A program made the translations under genes and the position numbers. The notes under the pieces were generated by a model. The model was not told the origin of the DNA. It did no database searches and saw only the letters and a program-made list of their open reading frames with translations. 27,708 nt of DNA from JBQTKD01 sp052389435 (GTDB lineage Bacteria > Actinomycetota > Actinomycetes > Sporichthyales > Sporichthyaceae): the NCBI GenBank assembly GCA_052389435.1, contig JBQTIB010000095.1:1-27708 (forward strand). Direction: 5' to 3'. Below, one piece after another: positions 1-11,817 of this stretch (position 1 is the stretch's first letter; each line of letters opens with the position of its first letter).

Positions 1-993
1 GTCGTTGTTCACGCGCAGGTAGGTCTCGATCGACTCGATCAGATCCGCGACGCTGGGGAAAACTCCGCGGCGGATGTTCTTGTCGGTGAGCTCGCGGAAC
101 CAGCGCTCGACGAGGTTCAGCCAACTGGAGGAGGTCGGGGTGAAGTGCAGGTGGAAGCGCTTGTGCTTGGCCAGCCAGGCCACGACGTCGGGGTGTTTGT
201 GGGTGCCGTAGTTGTCCAGGATCAGGTGGATCTGGAGCTTCTTGGGGACGTTGCGGTCGATCGTTCGCAGGAAGGTCAGGAACTCCTCGTGGCGGTGGCG
301 TGGCAGGCATTGGCCGATGACCTTGCCGGTGGCCACGTCCAACGCCGCGAACAGCGTCGTGGTCCCGTTTCTCTTGTAGTCGTGGGTCATCGTCTCGCCC
401 CGGCCCTTCACCATCGGCAGCGAGGGCTGGGTGCGGTCCAGGGCCTGGATCTGGGACTTCTCGTCCACGCAGAGGACGATCGCCTTCTCCGGCGGGTCCA
501 GGTAGAGCCCCACGACGTCGATGAGCTTGTCCTCGAACTGTGGATCGTTGGACAGCTTGAACGTCTCGACTCGGTGCGGTTTGAGGCCGCGGGCGTTCCA
601 GATCCGCTGGACCGTCGCCGAGCTGACCCCGACGTGCTCGGCCATCGTGCGACACGACCAGTGCGTCTGACCCTCCGGGACATGATGCAGCGTCAGGTTC
701 ACGATCTCGTCGATCTTCTGCTGGTCGATACTCGCCTTGCGTCCCCGGCCTTCGCGGACCTTGCCCCACTTGGTCAGGCCGTCGATCTCGAACCGGGCGC
801 GCCAGGCACGGACCGAGACGGCCGTGACCCCCAACTCGGCCGCGATCCGCGCGTTGGCCGCACCGTCCGCCGCGGCCAGCAGCGCACGTGCCCGCACCAC
901 CTCGCGGTGCGGCGCCGTCTGCGAGCGCGCGATCTTGCCCAAGGTCTCGCGCTGGACCATCGTCATCGGCAGTGCCGCCGCAGCGTGACTCAT
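1..993 (-). CDS. IS630-family DDE transposase, C-terminus outside window
   Basis: Catalyses cut-and-paste transposition of the IS element. The 331 residues visible run open to the window edge. The N-terminus (about residues 30-135) is a pair of helix-turn-helix regions for binding the IS ends; the rest is an RNase H-fold nuclease domain. The catalytic acidic residues are visible: D177 in CVDEKSQ, D260 in LILDNYGTHK and E296 in SWLNLVERWF, about 35 residues after the second D, as expected for the IS630/Tc1-mariner superfamily. The ATG at 993 gives a normal N-terminus, MSHAAAALPM. All key residues are present, so the enzyme may be active; the usual family length suggests only a short C-terminal piece is missing. 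The plus strand here is also open for a long way but is a shadow. Confidence 0.93.
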   Translation of the reverse strand, partial: MSHAAAALPMTMVQRETLGKIARSQTAPHREVVRARALLAAADGAANARIAAELGVTAVSVRAWRARFEIDGLTKWGKVREGRGRKASIDQQKIDEIVNLTLHHVPEGQTHWSCRTMAEHVGVSSATVQRIWNARGLKPHRVETFKLSNDPQFEDKLIDVVGLYLDPPEKAIVLCVDEKSQIQALDRTQPSLPMVKGRGETMTHDYKRNGTTTLFAALDVATGKVIGQCLPRHRHEEFLTFLRTIDRNVPKKLQIHLILDNYGTHKHPDVVAWLAKHKRFHLHFTPTSSSWLNLVERWFRELTDKNIRRGVFPSVADLIESIETYLRVNND

Positions 994-1043
994 GAGGCGA
1001 GAATACCGAATCACTAGCTAGCTATTTGCGAGACACACCACTA
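1..1043 (-). mobile_element. IS630-family insertion sequence, partial (cut by window start)
   Basis: The element comprises the transposase gene plus about 50 bp of end sequence. The likely outer end is the TA at 1042-1043, because IS630 elements insert at and duplicate TA; this is inferred from family behaviour, as the other end lies outside the window and the terminal inverted repeat cannot be verified. The end region contains a palindromic CTAGCTAG (1014-1021) and two copies of CACTAG (1012-1017 and 1039-1044). The transposase reads away from the neighbouring M16 gene. Confidence 0.7.
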
Positions 1044-1053
1044 GCGTTGGCCC

Positions 1054-3885
1054 ATGACGGACGAAGGCAGGCGGCGTAGGGGAATCGTCGGGCCTTGGGT
1101 CTGGGCGGGTCTCGGAGGTCTACTCGTGGCGTTGTTGGTGCCGCTCGGTGCGGCGGACCCGGCAGGGGAACAGACGGCGTCGTCGACGTCGGGTGTCTCG
1201 CTGCCGGTGGAGCAGTACACGCTGGACAACGGTCTCAAGGTCATCCTGAGTCTGGACCGCAGCGCCCCGACGGTGGCGACGAGCGTTCGCTACAACGTCG
1301 GCGCGGCCGACGAGACCGAGGGCTCGTACGGGTTCGCGCACCTTTTCGAGCACATGATGTTCAAGGGTTCGGGGCACATCCCCGACGGCGACATGGACCG
1401 CCTCGCGGACTCCGTCGGCAGCTACACCAACGCCTTCACGACCTTCGACTACACGAACTACTACGTTCCGGACCTGCCGCCGGATCGGCTGGAGCTCGCG
1501 CTGTGGTTCGAGGCGGACCGCATGGGCTACCTGCTCGACGCTCTCGACGCGGGCAAGCTCGCCAACCAGCAGGGCGTCGTGCGCAACGAACGTCGGCAGA
1601 CCACCGAGCAGACGCCCTATGGCCTGACCGAAGAGGCCGTCTACCACGAGCTGTTTCCGTCGGACCACCCGTACTACGGCAGCGTCATCGGGTCCCACGA
1701 GGACATTCAGTCCGCCACCCTCGAGGCGGTACGGGCCTTCTTCCGCACCTACTACGTGCCGAACAATGCAAGCCTCGCGATCGCCGGGAACTTCAACCCC
1801 GTCCAGGCTCGCGCACTGGTGCAGAAGCACTTCGGCTCCCTCGAGCGCGGCGCGGAACCGCCGAAGCCCGCGATCACGGCGCCGCGGATCGCCGCCGAGA
1901 AGCAGCTGAAGCTGACCGACGCCGTCCCGGCCCCGCGCCTGACCATGGCCTGGCTGACCCCGCCGATCTTCGCCGCCGGAGACGCCGAGGCGGACCTGAC
2001 GGCGATCCTGCTCGCCACCGGCGAGAGCAGCGTGCTGTACCGCTCCCTGGTGCGCGAGCAGCGCATCGCCCAGGAAGTGCTCGCGACGCAGAACTCGAGC
2101 CTGCACCCGTCGGTGTTCACGATCAACGTGACCGCGAAACCGGGCGTCTCCGTCGAAGAACTGCGCACCGCCGTGGACGCCGAGCTCGAGAAGCTGCGGA
2201 CGCAGGGCCCCGCGCCCGCCGACCTGGAGGCGGCCCGCAACACCCGCATCACGCAGATGGTGCGCGGCCTGGAGGACCTCGGCACCCGCGCGGTGACGCT
2301 CAATCAGTACGGCGCGATGCTCGGCGATCCGGACTCCCTCTCGACCGACATCGCGCGCTACGCGAAGGTCGACGTCGCGGCGATGCAGGCCTTCGCCCGA
2401 GACCAGCTCCGCAACGACGGGCGCGTGGTGGTCGACACCGAGCCGGGCAAGCGGATGCTGCCGCCCGACCCGAAGGCCCCGGAGGAACCGCCGGTCGTCA
2501 CCCAGCCGCAGACCGCCGCGGAGGCGTGGCGAGCGACGGTTCCGAGCCCCGGCCCCGCTCTGGCGATCGAGCAGGCCACAATCGAGCGCTTCGAACTCGG
2601 CAACGGCATGCCCGTCTACCTGGTGCCGTCGCGGAACCTTCCGCTGGTGACCGCGTCCGTGGTCAGCCGGCACGGCAGCACCTCCGACCCGGCCGACAGG
2701 CCCGGGACCGCCACCTTCACCGCGGCGATGCTGCGGCAGGGCACCGCGGAACTGACGGCGGATCAGGTGGCCACCAGGGCCGCCGAGTTCGGCGGCGTGC
2801 TGGCCTCCCTCGCCGAGACCGAGGGCACCTCGCTGACCGTGCACGCCCTCGCCGCGCACGCCCGCGAAGCCGTCGACCTCGTCGGCACGCTCGTCCGCTC
2901 CCCCGCGTTCCGCGAGGAGGACCGCGATCGCGTCGTCGGCGACCTGACCGGCGCGGTCGACCAACTGAACGCCGATCCGGAAGAGACCGCGACGATCGCC
3001 GCGAACTCCGCTCTCTACGGCAAAACTCCCTACGGGCACGTGCCCGTAGGCACCGAGGCGGGTCTGGAGAAGGTGACCGTCGACGATCTGCGCGCCTTCC
3101 ACTCCCAGGCGTTCACGCCCAGTCAGGCCGCGCTGGTCCTCGCGGGCGATCTGACGGTGGACCAGGCCAGAGACCTGGCCGAGAGCGCGTTCGGATCGTG
3201 GGCGGGCTCCTCGCCCGCCCCGGCGGCTCCGAGCGCCGCGACCGCGGTCCCCCAGCGGATCGTGCTGGTCGACTCCCCCGACTCGGGGCAGACGGCCGTT
3301 CAGATCGGTCAGCCGGGCCTGCCCGCCGACGATCCGGCCTTCGAGACTCTGCAGGTCGGCAACCAGGTACTCGGTGGCCTGTTCTCCTCGCGCCTGAACC
3401 AGAATCTGCGCGAGCAGAAGGGCTGGTCCTACGGGGTCAACTCCCGCTTCCCCCGGGGACGCGGGCCCGCGCCGTTCGAGGCCGGCGGGTCGGTGGACCA
3501 GGCCGTCACCGGCAAGGCCGTCGGCGAGATCCTGCGGGAAATCGAGCGGATGCGGAGCGAGGACGTCTCGGCGGAAGAGTTCGAACGTGGACGCCAGTCG
3601 CTGGTCGGCGCCACGCCGACGCTGTTCGCCACGACCGAACTCGCGGCCCAGACGGTGCGCAGCGTCTTCGTGTTCGGCCTCCCGACCGACTACTACGCCA
3701 ACCGTGCCTCGCGGCTCGCCCCGCTGACCGCCGCCGCGGTCCGCGAGGCGTTCGCCAAGTACCTCGACCCGGCGACGATGAAGATCGTGCTGGTCGGCGA
3801 CGGCGAGGAGATTCGCAAGCAGGTCGCGGACTTGAAGCTCGGCGACATCGTCGAGTTCGGCGAAAACGGCCTGCCGAAGTCCTAG
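1054..3885 (+). CDS. Secreted or membrane-anchored M16 (pitrilysin/insulinase) zinc metallopeptidase
   Basis: A two-lobed M16 peptidase of 943 residues that degrades peptides in a clamshell chamber. An arginine-rich N-terminus and a hydrophobic stretch (about residues 12-34) form a signal peptide or anchor, so the enzyme acts outside the membrane. The N-lobe has the inverted zinc motif HxxEH at H96-E99-H100 and the distal ligand E179 in RNERRQ. The C-lobe (from about residue 510) has the M16 fold pattern but no HxxEH, as is usual for the non-catalytic half. An in-frame TAG at 1042-1044 rules out any earlier start, making ATG 1054 the first possible one. No ribosome binding site is visible, because the IS630 end lies about 10 bp upstream. 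The natural promoter may have been displaced. The specific substrate cannot be told. Confidence 0.93.
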   Translation: MTDEGRRRRGIVGPWVWAGLGGLLVALLVPLGAADPAGEQTASSTSGVSLPVEQYTLDNGLKVILSLDRSAPTVATSVRYNVGAADETEGSYGFAHLFEHMMFKGSGHIPDGDMDRLADSVGSYTNAFTTFDYTNYYVPDLPPDRLELALWFEADRMGYLLDALDAGKLANQQGVVRNERRQTTEQTPYGLTEEAVYHELFPSDHPYYGSVIGSHEDIQSATLEAVRAFFRTYYVPNNASLAIAGNFNPVQARALVQKHFGSLERGAEPPKPAITAPRIAAEKQLKLTDAVPAPRLTMAWLTPPIFAAGDAEADLTAILLATGESSVLYRSLVREQRIAQEVLATQNSSLHPSVFTINVTAKPGVSVEELRTAVDAELEKLRTQGPAPADLEAARNTRITQMVRGLEDLGTRAVTLNQYGAMLGDPDSLSTDIARYAKVDVAAMQAFARDQLRNDGRVVVDTEPGKRMLPPDPKAPEEPPVVTQPQTAAEAWRATVPSPGPALAIEQATIERFELGNGMPVYLVPSRNLPLVTASVVSRHGSTSDPADRPGTATFTAAMLRQGTAELTADQVATRAAEFGGVLASLAETEGTSLTVHALAAHAREAVDLVGTLVRSPAFREEDRDRVVGDLTGAVDQLNADPEETATIAANSALYGKTPYGHVPVGTEAGLEKVTVDDLRAFHSQAFTPSQAALVLAGDLTVDQARDLAESAFGSWAGSSPAPAAPSAATAVPQRIVLVDSPDSGQTAVQIGQPGLPADDPAFETLQVGNQVLGGLFSSRLNQNLREQKGWSYGVNSRFPRGRGPAPFEAGGSVDQAVTGKAVGEILREIERMRSEDVSAEEFERGRQSLVGATPTLFATTELAAQTVRSVFVFGLPTDYYANRASRLAPLTAAAVREAFAKYLDPATMKIVLVGDGEEIRKQVADLKLGDIVEFGENGLPKS

Positions 3886-3909
3886 CCGGCAGGCCCCTCG
3901 TTCGGAGGA

Positions 3910-3962
3910 GGCATGACTGTGGGGGTTGTCATCCCCCACAGTCATGCCCTTGTTCTTGTTCT
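3910..3962. terminator. Bidirectional hairpin terminator between M16 gene and pyrD
   Basis: A perfect stem of about 16 bp (arms 3910-3925 and 3933-3948, beginning GCATGACTGTGGGGG) closes a 7-nt loop. A T-rich run, CTTGTTCTTGTTCTT, follows on the plus strand. It sits 24 bp after the M16 stop and 26 bp after the pyrD stop on the other strand, so it can serve both convergent genes; the U-rich tail favours the plus-strand direction. Confidence 0.85.
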
Positions 3963-3974
3963 TGGCTGGCGGAT

Positions 3975-5024
3975 CTACCGGTCGAGGCGGGCGATCTCGC
4001 GGACTAGGCGGGGGCCGCGGTAGACGAAGCCGGTGTAGACCTGGACCAGGCGCGCGCCTGCGTCGAGCATGCGCTGGGCGTCGTCGGCGCCGAAGATGCC
4101 GCCGACCCCGATCACCGGCAGGGTGGCGCCGGCCTCCCTCGCGATGAACGCGACCATGCTCCGGGACTTCTCCGCGACCGGCCGGCCGGACAGGCCGCCG
4201 GTCTCGGCCGTGCCGCGGAACTGGTCCACGGGCGCCAGGCCCTCGCGGCCGATCGTGGTGTTGGTGGCGATGATCCCCGCGACGCCGCGGGCGGCGCACA
4301 CCTCGAGGACCTCGGCGGCGGCCTCGCGCGTCAGGTCGGGCGCGATCTTCACCAGCAGCGGCTTGGGACCCGTGGGCCCGGCGGCCGTCACGGTGTGGCC
4401 GCGGAGCGCGGCGAGGAGTTCGTCGAGCGCGCCCTTGTCCTGCAGCGATCGCAGGCCCGGAGTGTTCGGAGAGCTGACGTTGACCGCGATGTAGTCGGCG
4501 TAGGGCAGCAGGAGTTTGAGCGAGTTCAGGTAGTCCTCGGTCGCCTTCTCGACGGGGGTGACCTTGGACTTGCCCAGGCTGATGCCGACGGGAATCGGCG
4601 CCCTGCCCAGTTCCTTGAGCCGGCCCGCCATGGCGCGGGCGCCGTGGTTGTTGAAGCCCATCCGGTTGACGATGGCCTCGGACTCGACGAGCCGGAACAG
4701 CCGCGGTTTCGGGTTGCCCTCCTGGGTGTGCCAGGTAACGGTGCCGACCTCGACGAACCCAAACCCGAGCGCGCCCCAGGCCGGGATCGCGACGGCGTCC
4801 TTGTCCATCCCCGCAGCAAGACCCACGACGTTCGGGAACTTCAGCCCGAACACCTCGACCGGCGTGCCCGGCGTCGGGATCTTGGCCAGCGCCTTGCGGC
4901 AGGCGCTCGTCGCGCCGAGCTTCGCCAACGTCGAAATTGCCCTGTGGTGCGCGGTTTCCGCGTCGCCCTTGCCGATCTTGAACATCGCCTGACGCAGCGT
5001 CTTCTCGTACAGCCCCGCGCTCAC
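3975..5024 (-). CDS. pyrD: Dihydroorotate dehydrogenase, class 2 (quinone-dependent)
   Basis: Oxidises dihydroorotate to orotate with FMN and passes electrons to membrane quinone, the fourth step of UMP synthesis. The 349 residues begin with the amphipathic N-terminal helices (about 4-45) that dock class 2 enzymes on the membrane. Then come the FMN barrel landmarks: LAAGMDKD (69-76), NVSSPNTPGLRSLQ (182-195, carrying the class 2 catalytic serine), ATNTT (253-257), GGLSG (276-280) and GVGGI (306-310). The start is GTG 5024, preceded by AGAGGGTGG; the longer open frame upstream runs through the repeat region and carB and is not coding here. It is the last gene of the pyr operon in this window and is separated from carB by 131 bp, unlike the tight junctions upstream. 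Confidence 0.95.
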   Translation of the reverse strand: MSAGLYEKTLRQAMFKIGKGDAETAHHRAISTLAKLGATSACRKALAKIPTPGTPVEVFGLKFPNVVGLAAGMDKDAVAIPAWGALGFGFVEVGTVTWHTQEGNPKPRLFRLVESEAIVNRMGFNNHGARAMAGRLKELGRAPIPVGISLGKSKVTPVEKATEDYLNSLKLLLPYADYIAVNVSSPNTPGLRSLQDKGALDELLAALRGHTVTAAGPTGPKPLLVKIAPDLTREAAAEVLEVCAARGVAGIIATNTTIGREGLAPVDQFRGTAETGGLSGRPVAEKSRSMVAFIAREAGATLPVIGVGGIFGADDAQRMLDAGARLVQVYTGFVYRGPRLVREIARLDR

Positions 5025-5045
5025 GCCACCCTCTTCTTTCGTTGC

Positions 5046-5085
5046 GTCCGACCCACCGTGGCCCATGGGCCCCACTTGGTCGGAC
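5046..5085. repeat. 40-bp near-palindrome, copy 1, between carB and pyrD
   Basis: Outer arms GTCCGACC and GGTCGGAC enclose an inner perfect palindrome, GGCCCATGGGCC (5060-5071). The inner and outer stems are joined by imperfect pairing. The unit is repeated 62 bp downstream. As RNA it would fold into one long hairpin within the pyr transcript, upstream of pyrD. Confidence 0.85.
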
Positions 5086-5107
5086 GTTGCGTGGAACCTT
5101 GCGGAAC

Positions 5108-5147
5108 GTCCGACCGGAGGTGGCCCATGGGCCTCACCTGGTCGGAC
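5108..5147. repeat. 40-bp near-palindrome, copy 2, between carB and pyrD
   Basis: Same length and layout as the copy at 5046-5085: identical outer arms GTCCGACC / GGTCGGAC and identical inner GGCCCATGGGCC (5122-5133), with differences confined to the linker bases on either side of the core. It ends 8 bp before the carB stop codon at 5156. A possible REP- or BIME-like mobile palindrome pair, or an mRNA-processing or attenuating structure. Confidence 0.85.
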
Positions 5148-5155
5148 GCTACGTA

Positions 5156-8450
<3,295 letters not shown>

Positions 8451-8464
<14 letters not shown>

Positions 8465-9587
8465 GTGCGCTCCTGTTGCTCATCAAGTCGGCGAAACGGT
8501 CGAAGAGGTAGCCGGCGTCGTGCGGTCCGGCCGCGGCCTCCGGGTGGTACTGCACAGAGAAGGCGGGGACCTCGAGGCAGCGGACGCCCTCGACGACGTC
8601 GTCGTTGAGGCAGACGTGGCTCACTTCCGCCCGCCCGTAGGGGGTGTCGGTCGTTCCCTCGCGCGGGGCGTCGACGGCGAAGCCGTGGTTGTGCGCGGTG
8701 ATCTCGACCTTGCCGGTGGTGCGGTCCATGACCGGCTGGTTGATGCCGCGGTGCCCGAAGCGGAGCTTGTAGGTGCCGAAACCCAGGGCTCGGCCGAGGA
8801 TCTGGTTGCCGAAGCAGATGCCGAACAGCGGTACCCGCTCGGCGAGGACTCCACGGGCGAGGTCGACGGCGTAGTCCGCGACACCCGGGTCCCCGGGACC
8901 GTTGGACAGGAACACGCCGTCGGGGTCGAGGGCCAGAATTTCGGCGGCCGTCGCAGTCGCGGGGACGACGTGGACCTCGATGCCGCGCTGGGCCATGCGG
9001 TGCGGGGTCATGGCCTTGATGCCGAGGTCGACGGCAACGACCGTGAACTTCTTCTGCCCGATCGCCGCGACCGTGTACGGCTCCGGGGTCGAGACCTCCT
9101 TGGCCAGGTCCGCTCCGAGCATCGACGGGGCCGCGAGGACCTTGGCGTGCAGGGCCTCGACGTCGGTATCAACACTCGAGATACCCACGCGCATCGCGCC
9201 GGAGTTGCGCAGGTGCAGCGTGAGCGCGCGCGTGTCGATGCCGGAGATGCCGACGACGCCCTGCTCGTCGAGGTCGACCTCGAGCGGCTTGCGCGAGCGC
9301 CAGTTGCTCGGCACGCGGGCGGGATCGCGCACGACGTACCCGGCGACCCAGATCCTGCGGGACTCGGGGTCTTCGTCGTTCACGCCGGTGTTGCCGACGT
9401 GCGGGGCCGTCATGACGACGACCTGCCGGTGGTAGGACGGGTCGGTCAGCGTGTCCTGATACCCCGTCATGCCGGTGGAGAACACGGCCTCGCCGAAGCT
9501 CTCCCCCGTGTGCCCGTAGGCCTCGCCGCGGAAGTGGCGACCGTCTTCGAGCACCAGCAGCGCCGGTCCCCTTCTCGTCCGGGTCAT
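8451..9587 (-). CDS. carA: Carbamoyl-phosphate synthase small (glutamine amidotransferase) subunit
   Basis: Hydrolyses glutamine and channels the ammonia to CarB. The protein has 378 residues: an N-terminal CPSase small-chain domain (about 8-140, with STGMTGYQD and DPSYHRQ) and a class I amidotransferase domain with nucleophile C258 in GICFGNQ and H348/E350 in QYHPE. The FGNQ variant beside the cysteine, rather than LGHQ, is one I associate with actinobacterial CarA. ATG 9587 forms an ATGA overlap with the pyrC stop; the same frame is open further upstream but that part is inside pyrC. Confidence 0.96.
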
Positions 9588-10867
9588 GCGAGCTTCCCGT
9601 CCAGAACAGTCGGCTTGCCACGCAGGAAGGTGGCGATCACGGAACCCGGCACGGTGCGCTCCCGGTAGGGGGTGTTGCGAGACCTGCTCGCGAGGGCGTT
9701 GCGATCGACGGTCCAGGCGGCCGTCGGGTCGTAGAGGGTGACGTTGGCGGGGGCGTCGACCACGAGGCCGCGGCCGTGGCCGTCGACCCGGCCGATGCGC
9801 GCCGGGCGGGTGGACATGCGGTCGGCGACGGCGGCCCAGTCCATGAGCCCGGTGTCGACCATGACCTGCTGGACGATCGGCAGCGCGGTCTCCAGGCCGA
9901 GCATGCCCATGGCCGCGGCGGCCCACTCGCAGTCCTTGTCCTCGTCCGGGTGCGGCGCGTGGTCGGTGGCGACACAGTCGATCGTGCCGTCGGCCAGACC
10001 GATGCGCAGCGCCTCGACGTCGGCCGCGGTGCGCAGCGGCGGATTCACCTTGTAGATCGGGTCGTAGCTGCGGATCAGGTCTTCGGTGAGCACGAGGTGA
10101 TGCGGTGTCACTTCGGCGGTGACGTCCCAGCCCTTCGCCTTGGCCCAGCGGATCAGGTCCACCGAGCCGGCGGTGGAGACGTGGCAGACGTGCAGGCGCG
10201 AACCGACGTGCGCGGCGAGCAGGCAGTCCCGGGCGATGATCGCCTCTTCGGCGACCGCGGGCCAGCCGGTCAGGCCGAGAACGCCGGAGAGTTCGCCCTC
10301 GTTCATCTGCGCGCCCGCGGTCAGGCGCGGCTCCTGGGCGTGCTGGGCGACGACGCCGTCGAAGGCCTTCACGTACTCCAAGGCCCGGCGCATGAGGACG
10401 GCGTCGTGGACGCAGTGCCCGTCGTCGGAGAACACGCGCACCGCGGCGTGCGAGGTGGCCATCGCGCCGAGTTCGGCGAGCATCTCCCCCTTGAGCCCGA
10501 CGGTGACCGCGCCGACCGGGCGGACGTCGGCGTAGCCGTGCTCCTGCCCGAGGCGCCAGACCTGCTCGACGACGCCGGCGGTGTCGGCGGTCGGCGAGGT
10601 GTTCGCCATCGCGTGCACCGCGGTGAACCCGCCGAGCGCCGCGGCCTGCGTGCCGGACTGCACGGTCTCGGCGTCCTCGCGGCCCGGCTCGCGCAGGTGC
10701 GTGTGCAGGTCCACCAGACCCGGCAGGGCGATCAGGCCGTCGGCCTCGATCACCGTGGCGCCGTCGGCCGAAAGCCCCGCGCCGATCTCGACGATCCGCC
10801 CGTCCGCGAGCAGCAGATCGGTGGGGTCCCCGCCGAGCGGACGGGCACCCCTAATCAGATAACTCAT
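9584..10867 (-). CDS. pyrC: Dihydroorotase
   Basis: Cyclises carbamoyl aspartate to dihydroorotate, the third pyrimidine step. It is 427 residues long, the size of the class I (PyrC/AllB-like) amidohydrolases found in actinobacteria and Bacillus. The zinc-binding motif HxH is seen at H55/H57 in DLHTHLREPG, with further metal or substrate residues in the HVCHVST, EVTPHHL and ATDHAPH segments. The start ATG at 10867 overlaps the pyrB stop as ATGA, and the stop overlaps carA in the same way, so translation of the three is coupled. In Streptomyces coelicolor a membrane-protein gene lies between pyrC and carA; here it is absent. Confidence 0.96.
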   Translation of the reverse strand: MSYLIRGARPLGGDPTDLLLADGRIVEIGAGLSADGATVIEADGLIALPGLVDLHTHLREPGREDAETVQSGTQAAALGGFTAVHAMANTSPTADTAGVVEQVWRLGQEHGYADVRPVGAVTVGLKGEMLAELGAMATSHAAVRVFSDDGHCVHDAVLMRRALEYVKAFDGVVAQHAQEPRLTAGAQMNEGELSGVLGLTGWPAVAEEAIIARDCLLAAHVGSRLHVCHVSTAGSVDLIRWAKAKGWDVTAEVTPHHLVLTEDLIRSYDPIYKVNPPLRTAADVEALRIGLADGTIDCVATDHAPHPDEDKDCEWAAAAMGMLGLETALPIVQQVMVDTGLMDWAAVADRMSTRPARIGRVDGHGRGLVVDAPANVTLYDPTAAWTVDRNALASRSRNTPYRERTVPGSVIATFLRGKPTVLDGKLA

Positions 10868-11817
10868 GCACTGTCCCTGTCTGAGGAGCCATCGCCTTCG
10901 AGGCTGCTGCCCGAGAGCAGCAGGTAGAGCACTGCCATGCGCACGCTGACGCCGTTGGTCACCTGTTCGACGATCGTCGATCGCGGCGAATCCGCTACGG
11001 CGGCGGTGATTTCCATGCCGCGGTTCATGGGACCGGGGTGCATGACGATCGCGTGCTCGGGCATCGCGGCCATGCGCGCCGAGTCCAGGCCGTACCGGCG
11101 GCTGTACTCCCGCGCGCTCGGAAAGAACGCCGCGTTCATCCGCTCGTTCTGGACCCGGAGCATCATCACGACGTCGGACTTGGGAATCTCCGCGTCGAGG
11201 TCGTAGGACACCGAACACGGCCAGGTCGCCACGCCGACGGGCAGCAGCGTCGGCGGCGCGACGAGGGTGACCTCCGCGCCCAGGGTGGACAGCAGCAGCA
11301 CGTTGGACCGGGCCACCCGGCTGTGCAGGATGTCCCCGACGATGCAGACCCGCCGGCCGTCGAGCGAGCCGAGGCGCGAGCGCATCGTGAACGCGTCGAG
11401 CAGGGCCTGCGTGGGGTGCTCGTGCGTGCCGTCGCCCGCGTTGACGACCGAGCCCTTGATCCAGCCGGAGGTCGCGAGGCGGTGCGGGGCGCCGGAGGCG
11501 TGGTGCCGCACGACGACCGCGTCGGCGCCCATGGCCTCCAGGGTCAGCGCGGTGTCCTTGAGACTCTCTCCCTTGGAGACCGAGGAGCCCTTGGCGGCGA
11601 AGTTGATGACGTCGGCCGAGAGGCGCTTGGCCGCGAGTTCGAACGAGGTGCGGGTGCGGGTGGAGTCCTCGTAGAAGAGGTTGACCACGGTGCGTCCCCG
11701 CAGGGTGGGGAGCTTCTTGATCGGCCGGTCGGCCAGGCGGGCGAGTTCGACCGCGGTGTCGAGGATCTGGACGGCCTCGTCGCGAGTGAGGTCCCCGGCG
11801 GAGAGCAGGTGTTTCAC
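10864..11817 (-). CDS. pyrB: Aspartate carbamoyltransferase catalytic subunit
   Basis: Joins carbamoyl phosphate to aspartate, the committed pyrimidine step. The 317 residues carry the carbamoyl-phosphate loop STRTRTSFE (52-60), the HPTQALLDAF aspartate-domain motif near residue 138, and HPGPMNRGMEI near the C-terminus. The start is GTG 11817 in a GTGA overlap with the pyrR stop. There is no pyrI regulatory-chain gene, as expected in actinobacteria, so control is presumably through PyrR. Confidence 0.96.
   Translation of the reverse strand: MKHLLSAGDLTRDEAVQILDTAVELARLADRPIKKLPTLRGRTVVNLFYEDSTRTRTSFELAAKRLSADVINFAAKGSSVSKGESLKDTALTLEAMGADAVVVRHHASGAPHRLATSGWIKGSVVNAGDGTHEHPTQALLDAFTMRSRLGSLDGRRVCIVGDILHSRVARSNVLLLSTLGAEVTLVAPPTLLPVGVATWPCSVSYDLDAEIPKSDVVMMLRVQNERMNAAFFPSAREYSRRYGLDSARMAAMPEHAIVMHPGPMNRGMEITAAVADSPRSTIVEQVTNGVSVRMAVLYLLLSGSSLEGDGSSDRDSA

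Noticed and set aside
1120..4299. Very long open frame on the minus strand opposite the M16 gene
   Set aside because: It is rich in Arg, Gly, His and Val with no domain motif, and crosses the terminator and part of pyrD in the wrong frame. It is a high-GC shadow of the M16 gene.
5025..5155. Possible small CRISPR or attachment-site structure in the carB-pyrD gap
   Set aside because: There are only two units, each a palindrome in itself, and no cas genes, integrase or tRNA nearby, so neither a CRISPR array nor an att site is supported.
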